Source: DATGQT01 sp033720695 (lineage in GTDB: Bacteria; Bacteroidota; Rhodothermia; Rhodothermales; Rubricoccaceae). Taken from it: a stretch of DNA of 6,795 nucleotides. The position numbers and the translations under genes are program-made. The stretch spans positions 1 to 6,795 of the forward strand of contig JAWWCA010000195.1 in assembly GCA_033720695.1 (NCBI GenBank), in the 5' to 3' direction. The notes below the pieces were generated by a model. That model did no database searches, had not been told where the DNA came from, and saw only the letters and a list, made by a program, of their open reading frames with translations. Positions 1 to 5,782 of the stretch are shown in pieces. Position 1 is the stretch's first letter. Every line of letters starts with the position of its first letter.

Positions 1-1
1 C

Positions 2-2164
2 GCCCTCGCCGACCGCCTCGACCCGCTCGCCGACCTCCTCTACCAGCTCGGTGACCGCCAGCAGGCCGAGCGGCTCACCGATCGCATCGCCGCCCTCGAG
101 GCCGAGCGCTACGGCGACGCCGGCGTCGAGGCCGCCGTGCGCCTCGCCGACCGCGCCCGCTTCCGGGCGGGGGAGGACGACGTCGAGGCCGCGCGGGCGT
201 ACCAGGAGGAGGCCATCGCCCGTCTCGAAGCGGTCCTCGATCGGGGCGCGCCCGAGCCCGTCGCCGCCCTCCTCGTCGCCTTCCGCGGGACGCTCGGGCG
301 GTACCTCCTCCACCTCGGCGAGGAGACGGAGGCCCTCCGGCTCGTCGCGGCCGCGCGCGACGACGCGCGCGAGCGCTTCGGCCCCGCGAGCCCGACCTAC
401 GCCCACGCCCTCGGCACCCACGCCACGGTCCTCGCCCGGACCGGCGACCTCGACGGCGCTGCCGACGTGCGCGCCGAGGCGCTGGCGATCCTGGAGGCCC
501 GCCTCGGTCCCGACCACCCCGAGACGGCCCAGTTCCGCCTCGACCTCGGCCAGCTTCGCATCCTCCAGCGCCGCGTCGACGAGGCCGCCCCGCTCCTACT
601 CGACGCCGCCGACGCCTACGACCGGTACGTCCGCGACGTGCTCCCCGCGCTGTCGCTCGCCGAGCAGCGCGCCTTCCTGGCGTCGACGCTCGCCGAGGCC
701 ACCAGCCTCCTCCTCCTGGTCTCCGCCGCCCGTCCCGAGCACCTGCCGGAGGCGTACGCCTTCCTCGGCGGGTGGAAGGGGCTGCTCCTGCGCGGCGTGG
801 CTCAGCAGGCCGCCGCCGCTCGGCTCAGCGCGGACCCAGAGCACGGCCCGACCGTCGCCCGGCTGCGGGAGGTCCGCGCCGAGATCGCCGCCCTCGTCCA
901 TGAGCAGGCGGGGGCGGACCCAGCCACATGGGCCGACGCGCGCGACCGCCTCACGGCCGAGAAGGAGCGGCTGGAGCGGGCCCTCGCCGCCGCCCTCCCT
1001 GGCTCCGCCCTCGACGACCCGTGGGCCGGGAGCGACGTGGCGACGCGCCTCCCCCCCGGCACGGCGTTCGTGGACGTGTACCGTCACGGCCCGCGCTACA
1101 GCGCCGTCGTCACCGCGGCCGGCAGGGCCCCGACGCTCGTCGACCTCGGGCCGGCCGAGGACGTGGACGCGGCCATCGGCGCGTGGCGGGCGGCGGTCGT
1201 CCGCGGCGAGGCTGCCCTCGCGGAGGCCGAGGCGCTCGGCCAGGCGGTCTGGCGGCCCGTCGCCCGGCGGCTCCCGAAGAGGACCACCGCGCTCTGGGTG
1301 AGCAGCGACGCCGCGCTCGCCCGCATCCCCTGGGCCTCCCTCGCCCTCGCCGACGACGCCTCCGAGACGCTGGCCCTGGCCGAGGTGCCGAGCGGGCGCG
1401 CCCTCCTCGCCCTCCTCGGCGACCCGCGCCCCGCGCCGAGCGGCCCCGTCCTCCTCGTCGGCGGCGTGGACTTCGACGCGGGCGTGGGCGAGGCCGTCGG
1501 GGCACGCTGGCCTGCCCTGCCAGGGACGCAAGCCGAGGTGGACGCCCTCGCGGCCCTGGCGCGGGAAACCGGCCGGGCCGCGAGGGTCCTCACCGGCGCC
1601 GGCGCCACGCCGGCGGCCGTCACCCGCGCCCTCGACGGGGCCGCGCTCGCCCACTTCGCCACGCACGGCTTCTTCTACGGCGACAACGCGACGCCCGCCG
1701 CTGTCGCCAGCCGGACCGAGGTGCTGGGCGCCGCGCCCGGCGTCGAGGCCGGGATGGTGCGCAACCCCCTCGCCGAGAGCGGCCTCGCCCTGGCGGGCGC
1801 GAATGCGGGCCCCGCCGGGTCGCTCTCGGCCGAGGAGATCGTGGGCCTCGACCTCTCCGGCCTCGGGCTCGCCGTGCTGAGCGCGTGCGAGACCGGGCGC
1901 GGCACCGCGGTGACCGGCCAGGGCGTGCTCGGCCTCCAGGCGAGCCTCCTCGCTGCCGGGGCGCGGACCCTCGTGATGAGCCTGTGGAAGGTGCCCGACG
2001 CGAGCACCGCTCTCTTGATGGAGCACGTCTACCGGAACCTCTGGGAGGCCGAGATGCCGCCGGCCGCCGCCCTCCGCGAGGCGCAGCGCGCCGTCGCCGC
2101 CGACCCACGCTTCGCCGCCCCGGTCCACTGGGCCGCGTGGGTCCTCGCAGGCGAGGGGTGGTGA
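2..2164 (+). CDS. TPR-CHAT domain protein (caspase-like), 5'-truncated by window edge
   Basis: The reading frame is open from base 2 to a TGA at 2162-2164 (720 codons visible) and has no start in view, so the true N-terminus lies to the left. An ATG-like start at 137 would cut through helical repeats, so I do not use it. Visible residues 1-210 or so are amphipathic helix pairs of the TPR type; the segment with GPDHPETAQ (about 164-172) is typical of kinesin-light-chain-like TPRs. A helical linker with a charged coiled-coil-like part (AEKERLERAL) follows. The C-terminal ~300 residues are a CHAT domain. The expected catalytic His is in HFATHG (His555, codon 1664-1666) and the Cys in LSACETG (Cys629, codon 1886-1888), with the usual C-terminal TLVMSLWKVPD and HWAAWVLAGE segments. 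CHAT proteins belong to the caspase/separase-like protease clan, and some relatives cleave partner proteins. The substrate here is unknown and no effector or CRISPR gene is in view. There is no sign of a frameshift. The family call is secure, the function is not. Confidence 0.92.
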   Translation, partial: ALADRLDPLADLLYQLGDRQQAERLTDRIAALEAERYGDAGVEAAVRLADRARFRAGEDDVEAARAYQEEAIARLEAVLDRGAPEPVAALLVAFRGTLGRYLLHLGEETEALRLVAAARDDARERFGPASPTYAHALGTHATVLARTGDLDGAADVRAEALAILEARLGPDHPETAQFRLDLGQLRILQRRVDEAAPLLLDAADAYDRYVRDVLPALSLAEQRAFLASTLAEATSLLLLVSAARPEHLPEAYAFLGGWKGLLLRGVAQQAAAARLSADPEHGPTVARLREVRAEIAALVHEQAGADPATWADARDRLTAEKERLERALAAALPGSALDDPWAGSDVATRLPPGTAFVDVYRHGPRYSAVVTAAGRAPTLVDLGPAEDVDAAIGAWRAAVVRGEAALAEAEALGQAVWRPVARRLPKRTTALWVSSDAALARIPWASLALADDASETLALAEVPSGRALLALLGDPRPAPSGPVLLVGGVDFDAGVGEAVGARWPALPGTQAEVDALAALARETGRAARVLTGAGATPAAVTRALDGAALAHFATHGFFYGDNATPAAVASRTEVLGAAPGVEAGMVRNPLAESGLALAGANAGPAGSLSAEEIVGLDLSGLGLAVLSACETGRGTAVTGQGVLGLQASLLAAGARTLVMSLWKVPDASTALLMEHVYRNLWEAEMPPAAALREAQRAVAADPRFAAPVHWAAWVLAGEGW

Positions 2165-2173
2165 TCCCTCGCC
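2150..2173 (+). terminator. Hairpin over the CHAT-gene stop codon, possible terminator
   Basis: GGCGAGGG (2150-2157) pairs perfectly with CCCTCGCC (2166-2173) around an 8-base loop that contains the TGA stop of the CHAT gene. No T-run follows, so it is not a textbook intrinsic terminator. Its place at a 21-bp convergent junction suggests transcription blocking or 3'-end protection. Confidence 0.4.
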
Positions 2174-2175
2174 CC

Positions 2176-2195
2176 CCTCGGAGCGCTAGCCGAGG
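2176..2195 (-). terminator. Hairpin over the marC-family stop codon, possible terminator
   Basis: CCTCGG (2176-2181) pairs with CCGAGG (2190-2195) around an 8-base loop that holds the TAG stop of the MarC-family gene (2188-2186). It adjoins the hairpin at 2150-2173, so each of the two converging genes ends inside its own small stem-loop. No T-run is present. Confidence 0.35.
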
Positions 2196-2770
2196 CTGAA
2201 CGCGCTGACGCCCCGCATGAACATCTCGACGGCGATCGCCGTCAGCACCATCCCCATCAGCCGCTCGATGGCGACGAGGCCGCGCTGGCCGAGCGCGTGG
2301 CTGAGCCGGTTGGCCAGGAGCAGGATCCCGGCGCTCGCGCCCCACGCCCCCACGAGCGCCCCCAGCCACACGGGCCACCGGCCGGGGTCGCCGCTGACGA
2401 GGAGCATCACGGCGGCCATCGCGCTCGGGCCCGCCACGAAGGGGATCGCGAGAGGGACCACGAACGGCTCCCCCTCGACCTCCTCGGCCAACGTGCCGTG
2501 CGAGGGGAAGATCATCCGTAGCGCGATGAGGAAGAGGATGATGCCGCCCGCGATCGTGAGCGCGGGCTCGGAGATGCCGAGGAGGCGGAGGAGGTAGGGC
2601 CCGGCGAAGAAGAACAGGAGCAGGACGCCGAGCGCGATCAGCAACTCGCGCGCGACGACGCGCCGCCGCCGCTCCGACGCCACCGGGCGGAGCGCCGCGA
2701 GGAACATCGGCACGTTGCCCACCGGGTCCATCACGAGGAAGAGGAGGACGAAGGCGGAGACGAACGTCAT
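2186..2770 (-). CDS. MarC family integral membrane protein
   Basis: This 194-residue protein is almost all membrane helices, with likely spans near residues 2-24, 43-63, 70-90, 104-126, 132-155 and 170-186. Two family signatures are visible: DPVGNVPMFLA at 15-25 and the PLAIPFVAGPSAMAAV segment at 106-121, both helix-plus-Pro/Gly elements of the MarC (TC 2.A.95, formerly 'NAAT') fold. Length (about 195-220 in the family) and six-helix layout fit a complete gene. The ATG at 2770 opens directly onto the first helix. MarC was once linked to multiple antibiotic resistance in E. coli, but that link was later withdrawn; amino-acid transport was reported for one archaeal member. The substrate here is unknown. 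The gene starts 12 bp after the DUF4385 gene on the same strand, so co-transcription is likely. I give no symbol because marC, ychE and yhgN types cannot be told apart here. Confidence 0.9.
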   Translation of the reverse strand: MTFVSAFVLLFLVMDPVGNVPMFLAALRPVASERRRRVVARELLIALGVLLLFFFAGPYLLRLLGISEPALTIAGGIILFLIALRMIFPSHGTLAEEVEGEPFVVPLAIPFVAGPSAMAAVMLLVSGDPGRWPVWLGALVGAWGASAGILLLANRLSHALGQRGLVAIERLMGMVLTAIAVEMFMRGVSAFSLG

Positions 2771-2782
2771 GGCTCGCGGCCC

Positions 2783-3247
2783 TCAGCCCTCGTCGCAGTC
2801 GGCGGGGCGCGCGCGGGCCTCGTGGGCGGCCTTCCGCTCCTGGTAGACGGGGTCGTCGCGGATGGCGTCCCACTTCGCCTTGAAGAGGAGGGCGCCCTCG
2901 CGCTTGGCCGCGTCGGCCCACCGCTGCGGCTCCACGAGGTCGCCGTCGGGCGTGACCTTGCGGCCGCCGGGGTACTTCGCGTAGCGCATCGACCGGGTGA
3001 AGCCCATCTGGAGGTACTTCCGCGCCATGTCCATCCCCACGAAGTCGCCCGCCTCCCGGTACGCCTCGTACCTCGCCCACAGCCTCTCCGAGGACGCCCG
3101 CGCGACCTCGACCGACCGGAAGCTCCACAGCGGCAGCAGCTCGCTCTTGTACGGCTGCACCTTGAACACGCCGGCCTCGCCGCGCCCGATCCGGTAGCAC
3201 TCGGGGCGCGCGCGGAAGTCGGTGGTGTACTCGATGGATGCGGCCAT
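2783..3247 (-). CDS. DUF4385 family protein of unknown function
   Basis: This is a complete 154-residue soluble protein with no signal peptide or membrane segment. I recognise it as DUF4385 from the order of its conserved blocks: a tyrosine/basic motif YRIGRGEAGVFKVQPYKSE at 18-36, a W-containing block LLPLWSFRS at 37-45, and a central block GDFVGMDMARKYLQMG at 67-82, followed by FTRSMRYA and a Gly/Lys turn (PGGRK). The C-terminal part is charged and helical and ends in an acidic tail (DCDEG). Family members are widespread small bacterial proteins with no assigned reaction; I see no classical catalytic motif. The ATG at 3247 is preferred because the conserved part begins about 17 residues after it, the usual spacing. 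The gene leads a two-gene leftward unit with the MarC-family gene. No Shine-Dalgarno sequence precedes it (the leader is CT-rich when read in the gene's sense). Confidence 0.85.
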   Translation of the reverse strand: MAASIEYTTDFRARPECYRIGRGEAGVFKVQPYKSELLPLWSFRSVEVARASSERLWARYEAYREAGDFVGMDMARKYLQMGFTRSMRYAKYPGGRKVTPDGDLVEPQRWADAAKREGALLFKAKWDAIRDDPVYQERKAAHEARARPADCDEG

Positions 3248-3277
3248 GGGGAGAGAGGATGGGGCGAGCCCCTACGA

Positions 3278-3291
3278 CGGGGCCGGCCCCG
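3278..3291. repeat. 14-bp perfect palindrome upstream of the DUF4385 gene
   Basis: CGGGGCCGGCCCCG reads the same on both strands. It sits 31 bp upstream of the DUF4385 start and 20 bp beyond the stop of the leftward ORF ending at 3312. It could be a stem that ends transcription of that ORF, a protein-binding site in the DUF4385 leader, or a by-product of high GC. Further out on the minus strand, TACCCTTG (3311-3304) is one base off the Bacteroidota -7 consensus TANNTTTG, but I see no matching -33 TTG. Confidence 0.35.
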
Positions 3292-3311
3292 GGTTCAGGT
3301 TCCCAAGGGTA

Positions 3312-3488
3312 CTAGCCCTCCACGTCTCCGTCGCGGTCGGTCTGACGCTGGTAGCCGAAGGCTTCCGGGGTGCTGCCGCCGAGGGCTCGCAGGAGCAACA
3401 AGATATCACGACCCTCGTTATACTCGCGACCGTCGCGTCCCCACTCGTCGATGATCGTCTCCGTCCACGACGCCGGCACCGAGGCCAT
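3312..3488 (-). pseudogene. Short leftward ORF, possible gene remnant or small gene
   Basis: A 58-codon frame runs from ATG at 3488 to TAG at 3314-3312. I recognise no family. The protein is acidic with an aliphatic patch (ILLLLRAL) in the middle. It deserves listing because base use follows the coding rule of GC-rich genomes in this frame: 47 of 57 third positions are G or C, against roughly 70 percent at first and about half at second positions. The first ~12 codons overlap the 5' end of higB head to head, so either the true start lies lower or the N-terminal part is missing. The codons upstream of 3488 in this frame are plainly antisense higB. My preferred reading is the surviving 3' end of a gene displaced when higBA arrived; a genuine small protein is the alternative. 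Chance remains possible because the stretch is short. Confidence 0.3.
3404..3424 (+). promoter_or_regulatory. Dyad plus TATACT box, candidate higBA operator/promoter
   Basis: TATCACGA (3404-3411) and TCGTTATA (3415-3422) form an inverted repeat matching at 7 of 8 positions around CCC. Its right arm overlaps TATACT (3419-3424), a -10-like box, 26 bp before the higB start. HigA-type antitoxins repress their own promoters by binding such dyads, so this is the natural candidate. No convincing -35 or -33 element is visible upstream. The site is one of the most AT-rich spots in the window. It also lies within the frame of the leftward ORF at 3488-3312, so one of the two readings may be incidental. 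Confidence 0.45.
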
Positions 3489-3744
3489 CTTCGACGGCCG
3501 AAGCACGAAGCGAAGTCGTAAAACGCTCCCTACCTCCCTCCACGCCATCGCCCAGCGGAAGCTGGACCTCCTCAACACTGCGGCGGCCCTTTCGGACCTC
3601 CGCGTGCCTCCGAGGAACCGGCTGGAGAAACTCGTCGGCGATCGGAAGGGTCAGCATTCGATCCGGATCAACGACCAGTACCGCATCTGCTTCGTCTGGA
3701 CAGACGGAGGCCCAGAGCGCGTCGAGATCACGGACGCCCCGTGA
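3451..3744 (+). CDS. higB: HigB/RelE-family toxin with altered active site
   Basis: This 97-residue protein is homologous over its full length to HigB, a RelE-fold ribosome-dependent mRNA endonuclease that halts translation until bound by HigA. Recognisable blocks are the N-terminal MIVSVHDAGTEAIF, the basic helix with AIAQRKLDLLNTA (32-44), RLEKLVGDRKGQHSIRI (57-73) and NDQYRICFVW (74-83). The start at 3451 is chosen because homologs begin MI-S-x-D/H-G; the 27 codons upstream in frame look non-coding. In Proteus vulgaris HigB the residues described as critical are Lys57, Asp90, Tyr91 and His92, the last three forming the C-terminus. By motif alignment these correspond here to Val62 (LVGD for LKGD), Asp95, Ala96 and Pro97. 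Only Asp remains, so RNase activity may be weak or lost. No one-base frameshift restores the Tyr-His end. It precedes the antitoxin by 40 bp, the toxin-first order typical of higBA. No Shine-Dalgarno sequence is seen. Confidence 0.85.
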   Translation: MIVSVHDAGTEAIFDGRSTKRSRKTLPTSLHAIAQRKLDLLNTAAALSDLRVPPRNRLEKLVGDRKGQHSIRINDQYRICFVWTDGGPERVEITDAP

Positions 3745-3784
3745 GCCCCGTAGCCGGCCGGCCGCCGCACCCGCCCTCATCGCC

Positions 3785-4090
3785 ATGCCTCGTATCCCAA
3801 CCCACCGAGCACCGACGCCCCCCGGCGAGGTCTTGCTCCACGAGTTCATCGAGCCCAACGGACTCACCCAGGCAGAAGTGGCGCGAGCGACCGGGATCTC
3901 CTTTCAGCGTCTCAACGGCGTCGTCAACGGCCACCGGAAGATCACGCCAAGCACGGCCCTCCGGCTCTCCCGGTACTTCGGGACAACGGCGGACCTCTGG
4001 ATGAACCTCCAGATCGCCGTAGATACCTACGAGACGCTCCAGGCGGAGAGGCCACAGATCGAGGCGATTCAGCCACTCCTCGACGCCTAG
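3785..4090 (+). CDS. higA: HigA-family antitoxin, XRE-type HTH
   Basis: This complete 101-residue protein has the length and layout of the HigA/VapI antidote family. An N-terminal segment leads into PPGEVLLHEFIEPNGLTQ (12-29). Next comes the helix-turn-helix, with LTQAEVARATGI as the first helix and turn and SFQRLNGVVNGHRKIT (39-54) around the recognition helix. LRLSRYFGTTADLWMNLQ (59-76) is the near-invariant end of the domain in this family. A short helical tail follows. Known members bind their toxin and repress the shared promoter. Start: ATG at 3785; 12 residues then lead into the conserved part, as usual. It lies 40 bp after higB. The gap includes the palindrome CCGGCCGG but no promoter I can identify, so co-transcription is likely. 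All key HTH positions look normal, unlike the partner toxin, so this gene may be kept for DNA binding or for neutralising related toxins. Confidence 0.92.
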   Translation: MPRIPTHRAPTPPGEVLLHEFIEPNGLTQAEVARATGISFQRLNGVVNGHRKITPSTALRLSRYFGTTADLWMNLQIAVDTYETLQAERPQIEAIQPLLDA

Positions 4091-4091
4091 C

Positions 4092-4185
4092 GGTGTCCAT
4101 GCGCGGGACGGCGGGAGCGAAGCCGGCCTCGCCCCTGGTCCCCGACCTCGCCCCCGGTCACTCGCCCGTCCCGAGAGCGGACACC
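4092..4185. repeat. Two-block inverted repeat in the higA/rarA convergent spacer
   Basis: The outer blocks GGTGTCC (4092-4098) and GGACACC (4179-4185) are exact reverse complements. So are the inner blocks CGGGACGG (4104-4111) and CCGTCCCG (4166-4173). Both sides have the same 5-base gap between blocks, so the arms line up as one stem of 7 + 8 pairs with a 5 x 5 internal loop and weaker pairing further in. The structure fills nearly all of the 102 bp between the higA stop and the rarA stop. It may end transcription from both sides (there is no T-run), or mark the edge of an inserted segment. Confidence 0.6.
4127..4164. repeat. Two tandem 19-bp direct repeats inside the inverted repeat
   Basis: CCTCGCCCCTGGTC (4127-4140) recurs as CCTCGCCCCCGGTC (4146-4159), 13 of 14 bases identical, with a period of exactly 19 bp; the remaining 5 bases of each unit have diverged. 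Together the copies occupy much of the loop of the surrounding inverted repeat. A simple tandem duplication is the most direct explanation. No function is evident. Confidence 0.55.
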
Positions 4186-4192
4186 CCCGCCC

Positions 4193-5560
4193 TCACTCGT
4201 CGTCGAGGTAGCGGCGGACGCGCTTCTGGAGGCTCTCGGCCTCGTCGCGGGCGCGCTGCTCCGCGAGGCGCTCCTGGACGGCCGCCTCGTAGCCCTGCGC
4301 CGTCGGCTCGTAGAAGTACGTCCCCTGCATCCCCCCCGGCAGGTACTGCTCGGGCACGTAGTGGTCGCGGTAGGCGTGGGGGTACCTGTAGCCCTCGCCG
4401 TGGCCGAGCCCCTTCCGGTCGCGGCTGGCGTCCTTGAGCGCGTTCGGCACGTCCTCGGTTTGCTCCTTCTCGACGTGCTCGAGGGCGCTGAAGAAGGCGA
4501 AGGCCGAGTTGCTCTTGGGCGCCGTGGCGAGGTAGAGGCAGCACTCGGCGAGGTGGAACCGCCCCTCCGGCATGCCGACGTAGTCGAACGCCTGCGCGCA
4601 CGCGGCGGCCACCTGGACGGCCCGCGGGTCGGCGAGGCCGACGTCCTCGGCGGCGAAGATGAGGAGTCGGCGGAGGATGAAGCGGGGGTCCTCGCCCGCG
4701 TAGATCATCCGGGCCATCCAGTAGAGCGCCGCGTCGGGGTCGCTCCCGCGGAGGCTCTTGATGAAGGCGGAAATCGTGTCGAAGTGGGCGTCGCCGTCCT
4801 TGTCGTAGAGCACGGCCCGGCGCTGGATGGAGTCCTCGGCCACGGCGAGGTCCACGCGCACGACGCCGTCGGCGCCCGGCTCGGTCGTCTCGACGGCGAG
4901 CTCGAGCGCGTTGAGGAGGGAGCGGGCGTCGCCGTTGGCGGTCGAGACGAGGTGGGCGAGGGCGTCGTCCTCGATCCCGACGGCTCGGTTGCCGTAGCCG
5001 CGCGCGGCGTCGTCGAGGGCCTGGCGGGCGACGGCGCGGAGGTCGCTTTCGGTGAGCGTCCGCATCTCGAAGACGCGGCTCCGCGAGACGAGCGCCTTGT
5101 TGACCTCGAAGTACGGGTTCTCCGTCGTGGCCCCGATGAACGTGACGGTGCCGTTCTCGACGTGCGGGAGGAGGGCGTCCTGCTGCGCCTTGTTGAAGCG
5201 GTGGACCTCGTCGACGAACAGGATCGTCCGCTGGCCGTGGAGGCGGAGCCGCTCCTGCGCCGCGGCGATCTGCTCGCGGATGTCCTTGACGCCGGCGAGG
5301 ACGGCGTTGAGGCTCGCGAAGTGGCTCCGGGTCGTGTTCGCGATGATGCGGGCGAGCGTGGTCTTGCCCGTCCCCGGCGGGCCGAAGAAGATCACCGAGG
5401 TGACGCGGTCGGCCTCGACGGCGCGGCGGAGCAGCTTGCCCGGCCCGAGGATGTGGGCCTGCCCGACGAACTGGTCGAGCGTCTGGGGGCGCATGCGGTC
5501 GGCGAGGGGGGCCGAGGCGGCGCGGCGGGCCACGGCGGCGGCGTCGAAGAGGTCGGACAC
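4193..5560 (-). CDS. rarA: RarA (MgsA) AAA+ replication-associated recombination protein A
   Basis: This is a complete 455-residue protein close to E. coli RarA in length (447). RarA is a cytosolic DNA-dependent ATPase related to clamp-loader subunits and eukaryotic WRNIP1; it works with SSB at stalled replication forks and in recombinational repair. Visible elements are the N-terminal PLADRMRPQTLDQFVGQ (18-34), Walker A GPPGTGKTT (60-68), Walker B ILFVDEVHRFNK (113-124), sensor 1 GATTENPYF (143-151) and LVSRSRVF (157-164) with the likely arginine finger. The C-terminal tetramerisation region follows, ending with the family hallmarks YPHAYRDHYVPEQYLP and YFYEPTAQGYE. I place the start at GTG 5560, which gives MSDLF at the N-terminus as in relatives; no ATG in this frame lies nearby upstream. 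The frame stays open for 355 more codons to 6625, but that part is antisense to the secreted-protein gene and its leader. It is transcribed divergently from that gene. Confidence 0.95.
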   Translation of the reverse strand: MSDLFDAAAVARRAASAPLADRMRPQTLDQFVGQAHILGPGKLLRRAVEADRVTSVIFFGPPGTGKTTLARIIANTTRSHFASLNAVLAGVKDIREQIAAAQERLRLHGQRTILFVDEVHRFNKAQQDALLPHVENGTVTFIGATTENPYFEVNKALVSRSRVFEMRTLTESDLRAVARQALDDAARGYGNRAVGIEDDALAHLVSTANGDARSLLNALELAVETTEPGADGVVRVDLAVAEDSIQRRAVLYDKDGDAHFDTISAFIKSLRGSDPDAALYWMARMIYAGEDPRFILRRLLIFAAEDVGLADPRAVQVAAACAQAFDYVGMPEGRFHLAECCLYLATAPKSNSAFAFFSALEHVEKEQTEDVPNALKDASRDRKGLGHGEGYRYPHAYRDHYVPEQYLPGGMQGTYFYEPTAQGYEAAVQERLAEQRARDEAESLQKRVRRYLDDE

Positions 5561-5672
5561 GGGGGGTCGGCGGAGGGCGGCAGACGGGGGGCGGGGCGCG
5601 CTGGTGCGGGCTCGCGGCTCCCCGTCTACGGCCGATCCGCCGGGAGTGTCCCTGGGCCCTCCGGCGCTGGAA

Positions 5673-5686
5673 TGAAAGCGCTTGCA
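5673..5686. promoter_or_regulatory. LacI/CcpA-family type operator
   Basis: TGAAAGCGCTTGCA is a dyad with an AAGCGCTT core and symmetry at 6 of 7 half-site positions. It fits the pattern of LacI-family operators, including the cre consensus TGWAANCGNTNWCA with one mismatch. The central CG is the hallmark of this regulator family, which usually senses sugars or sugar phosphates. It lies about 120 bp upstream of the secreted-protein start and 113 bp upstream of rarA; the former is the more likely target. The regulator gene is not in the window. Confidence 0.5.
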
Positions 5687-5707
5687 TCTTTCCTTGATGT
5701 TCGTTTG
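5682..5707 (+). promoter_or_regulatory. Candidate Bacteroidota-type promoter for the secreted-protein gene
   Basis: TTCGTTTG (5700-5707) matches 7 of 8 positions of the Bacteroidota -7 consensus TANNTTTG. A TTG at 5682-5684 could serve as the -33 element, though the 15-base spacer is a little short. It would overlap the operator at 5673-5686, which would make repression by occlusion straightforward. Transcription from here would give a leader of roughly 90 bases. This is a weak call by pattern only. Confidence 0.3.
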
Positions 5708-5782
5708 CTTAGGGACGCTGGGCACGGCCCGGCACCGCCCGTTCTGCAGCCGTTTGGCCTTTTCGGCCGGCGCGCTGGAAGC

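Noticed and set aside
596..2128. 510-codon open frame on the minus strand across the TPR-CHAT gene
   Set aside because: The product is a Gly/Arg/Glu-rich composition with no recognisable domain, while the plus-strand frame has CHAT motifs and helical repeats. It is a GC-driven antisense shadow.
1620..3200. 526-codon minus-strand frame spanning the MarC and DUF4385 genes and part of the CHAT gene
   Set aside because: It is an Arg/Pro-rich out-of-frame reading of two clearly recognised genes on the same strand.
3370..3450. Longer N-terminus for HigB (27 extra residues)
   Set aside because: The extra part is Arg/Ser/Pro-rich, unlike HigB, and would overlap the promoter dyad; homologs begin at the MIVS position.
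3745..3784. Promoter or attC-like recombination site between higB and higA
   Set aside because: Only a short CCGGCCGG palindrome is present; there are no paired R/L-type core sites and no promoter boxes, so an integron cassette is not supported.
4158..5687. 509-codon minus-strand frame over rarA beginning with an ATG at 5687
   Set aside because: The Arg/Pro-rich product has no motifs; rarA in the neighbouring frame has complete Walker A, Walker B and sensor motifs.
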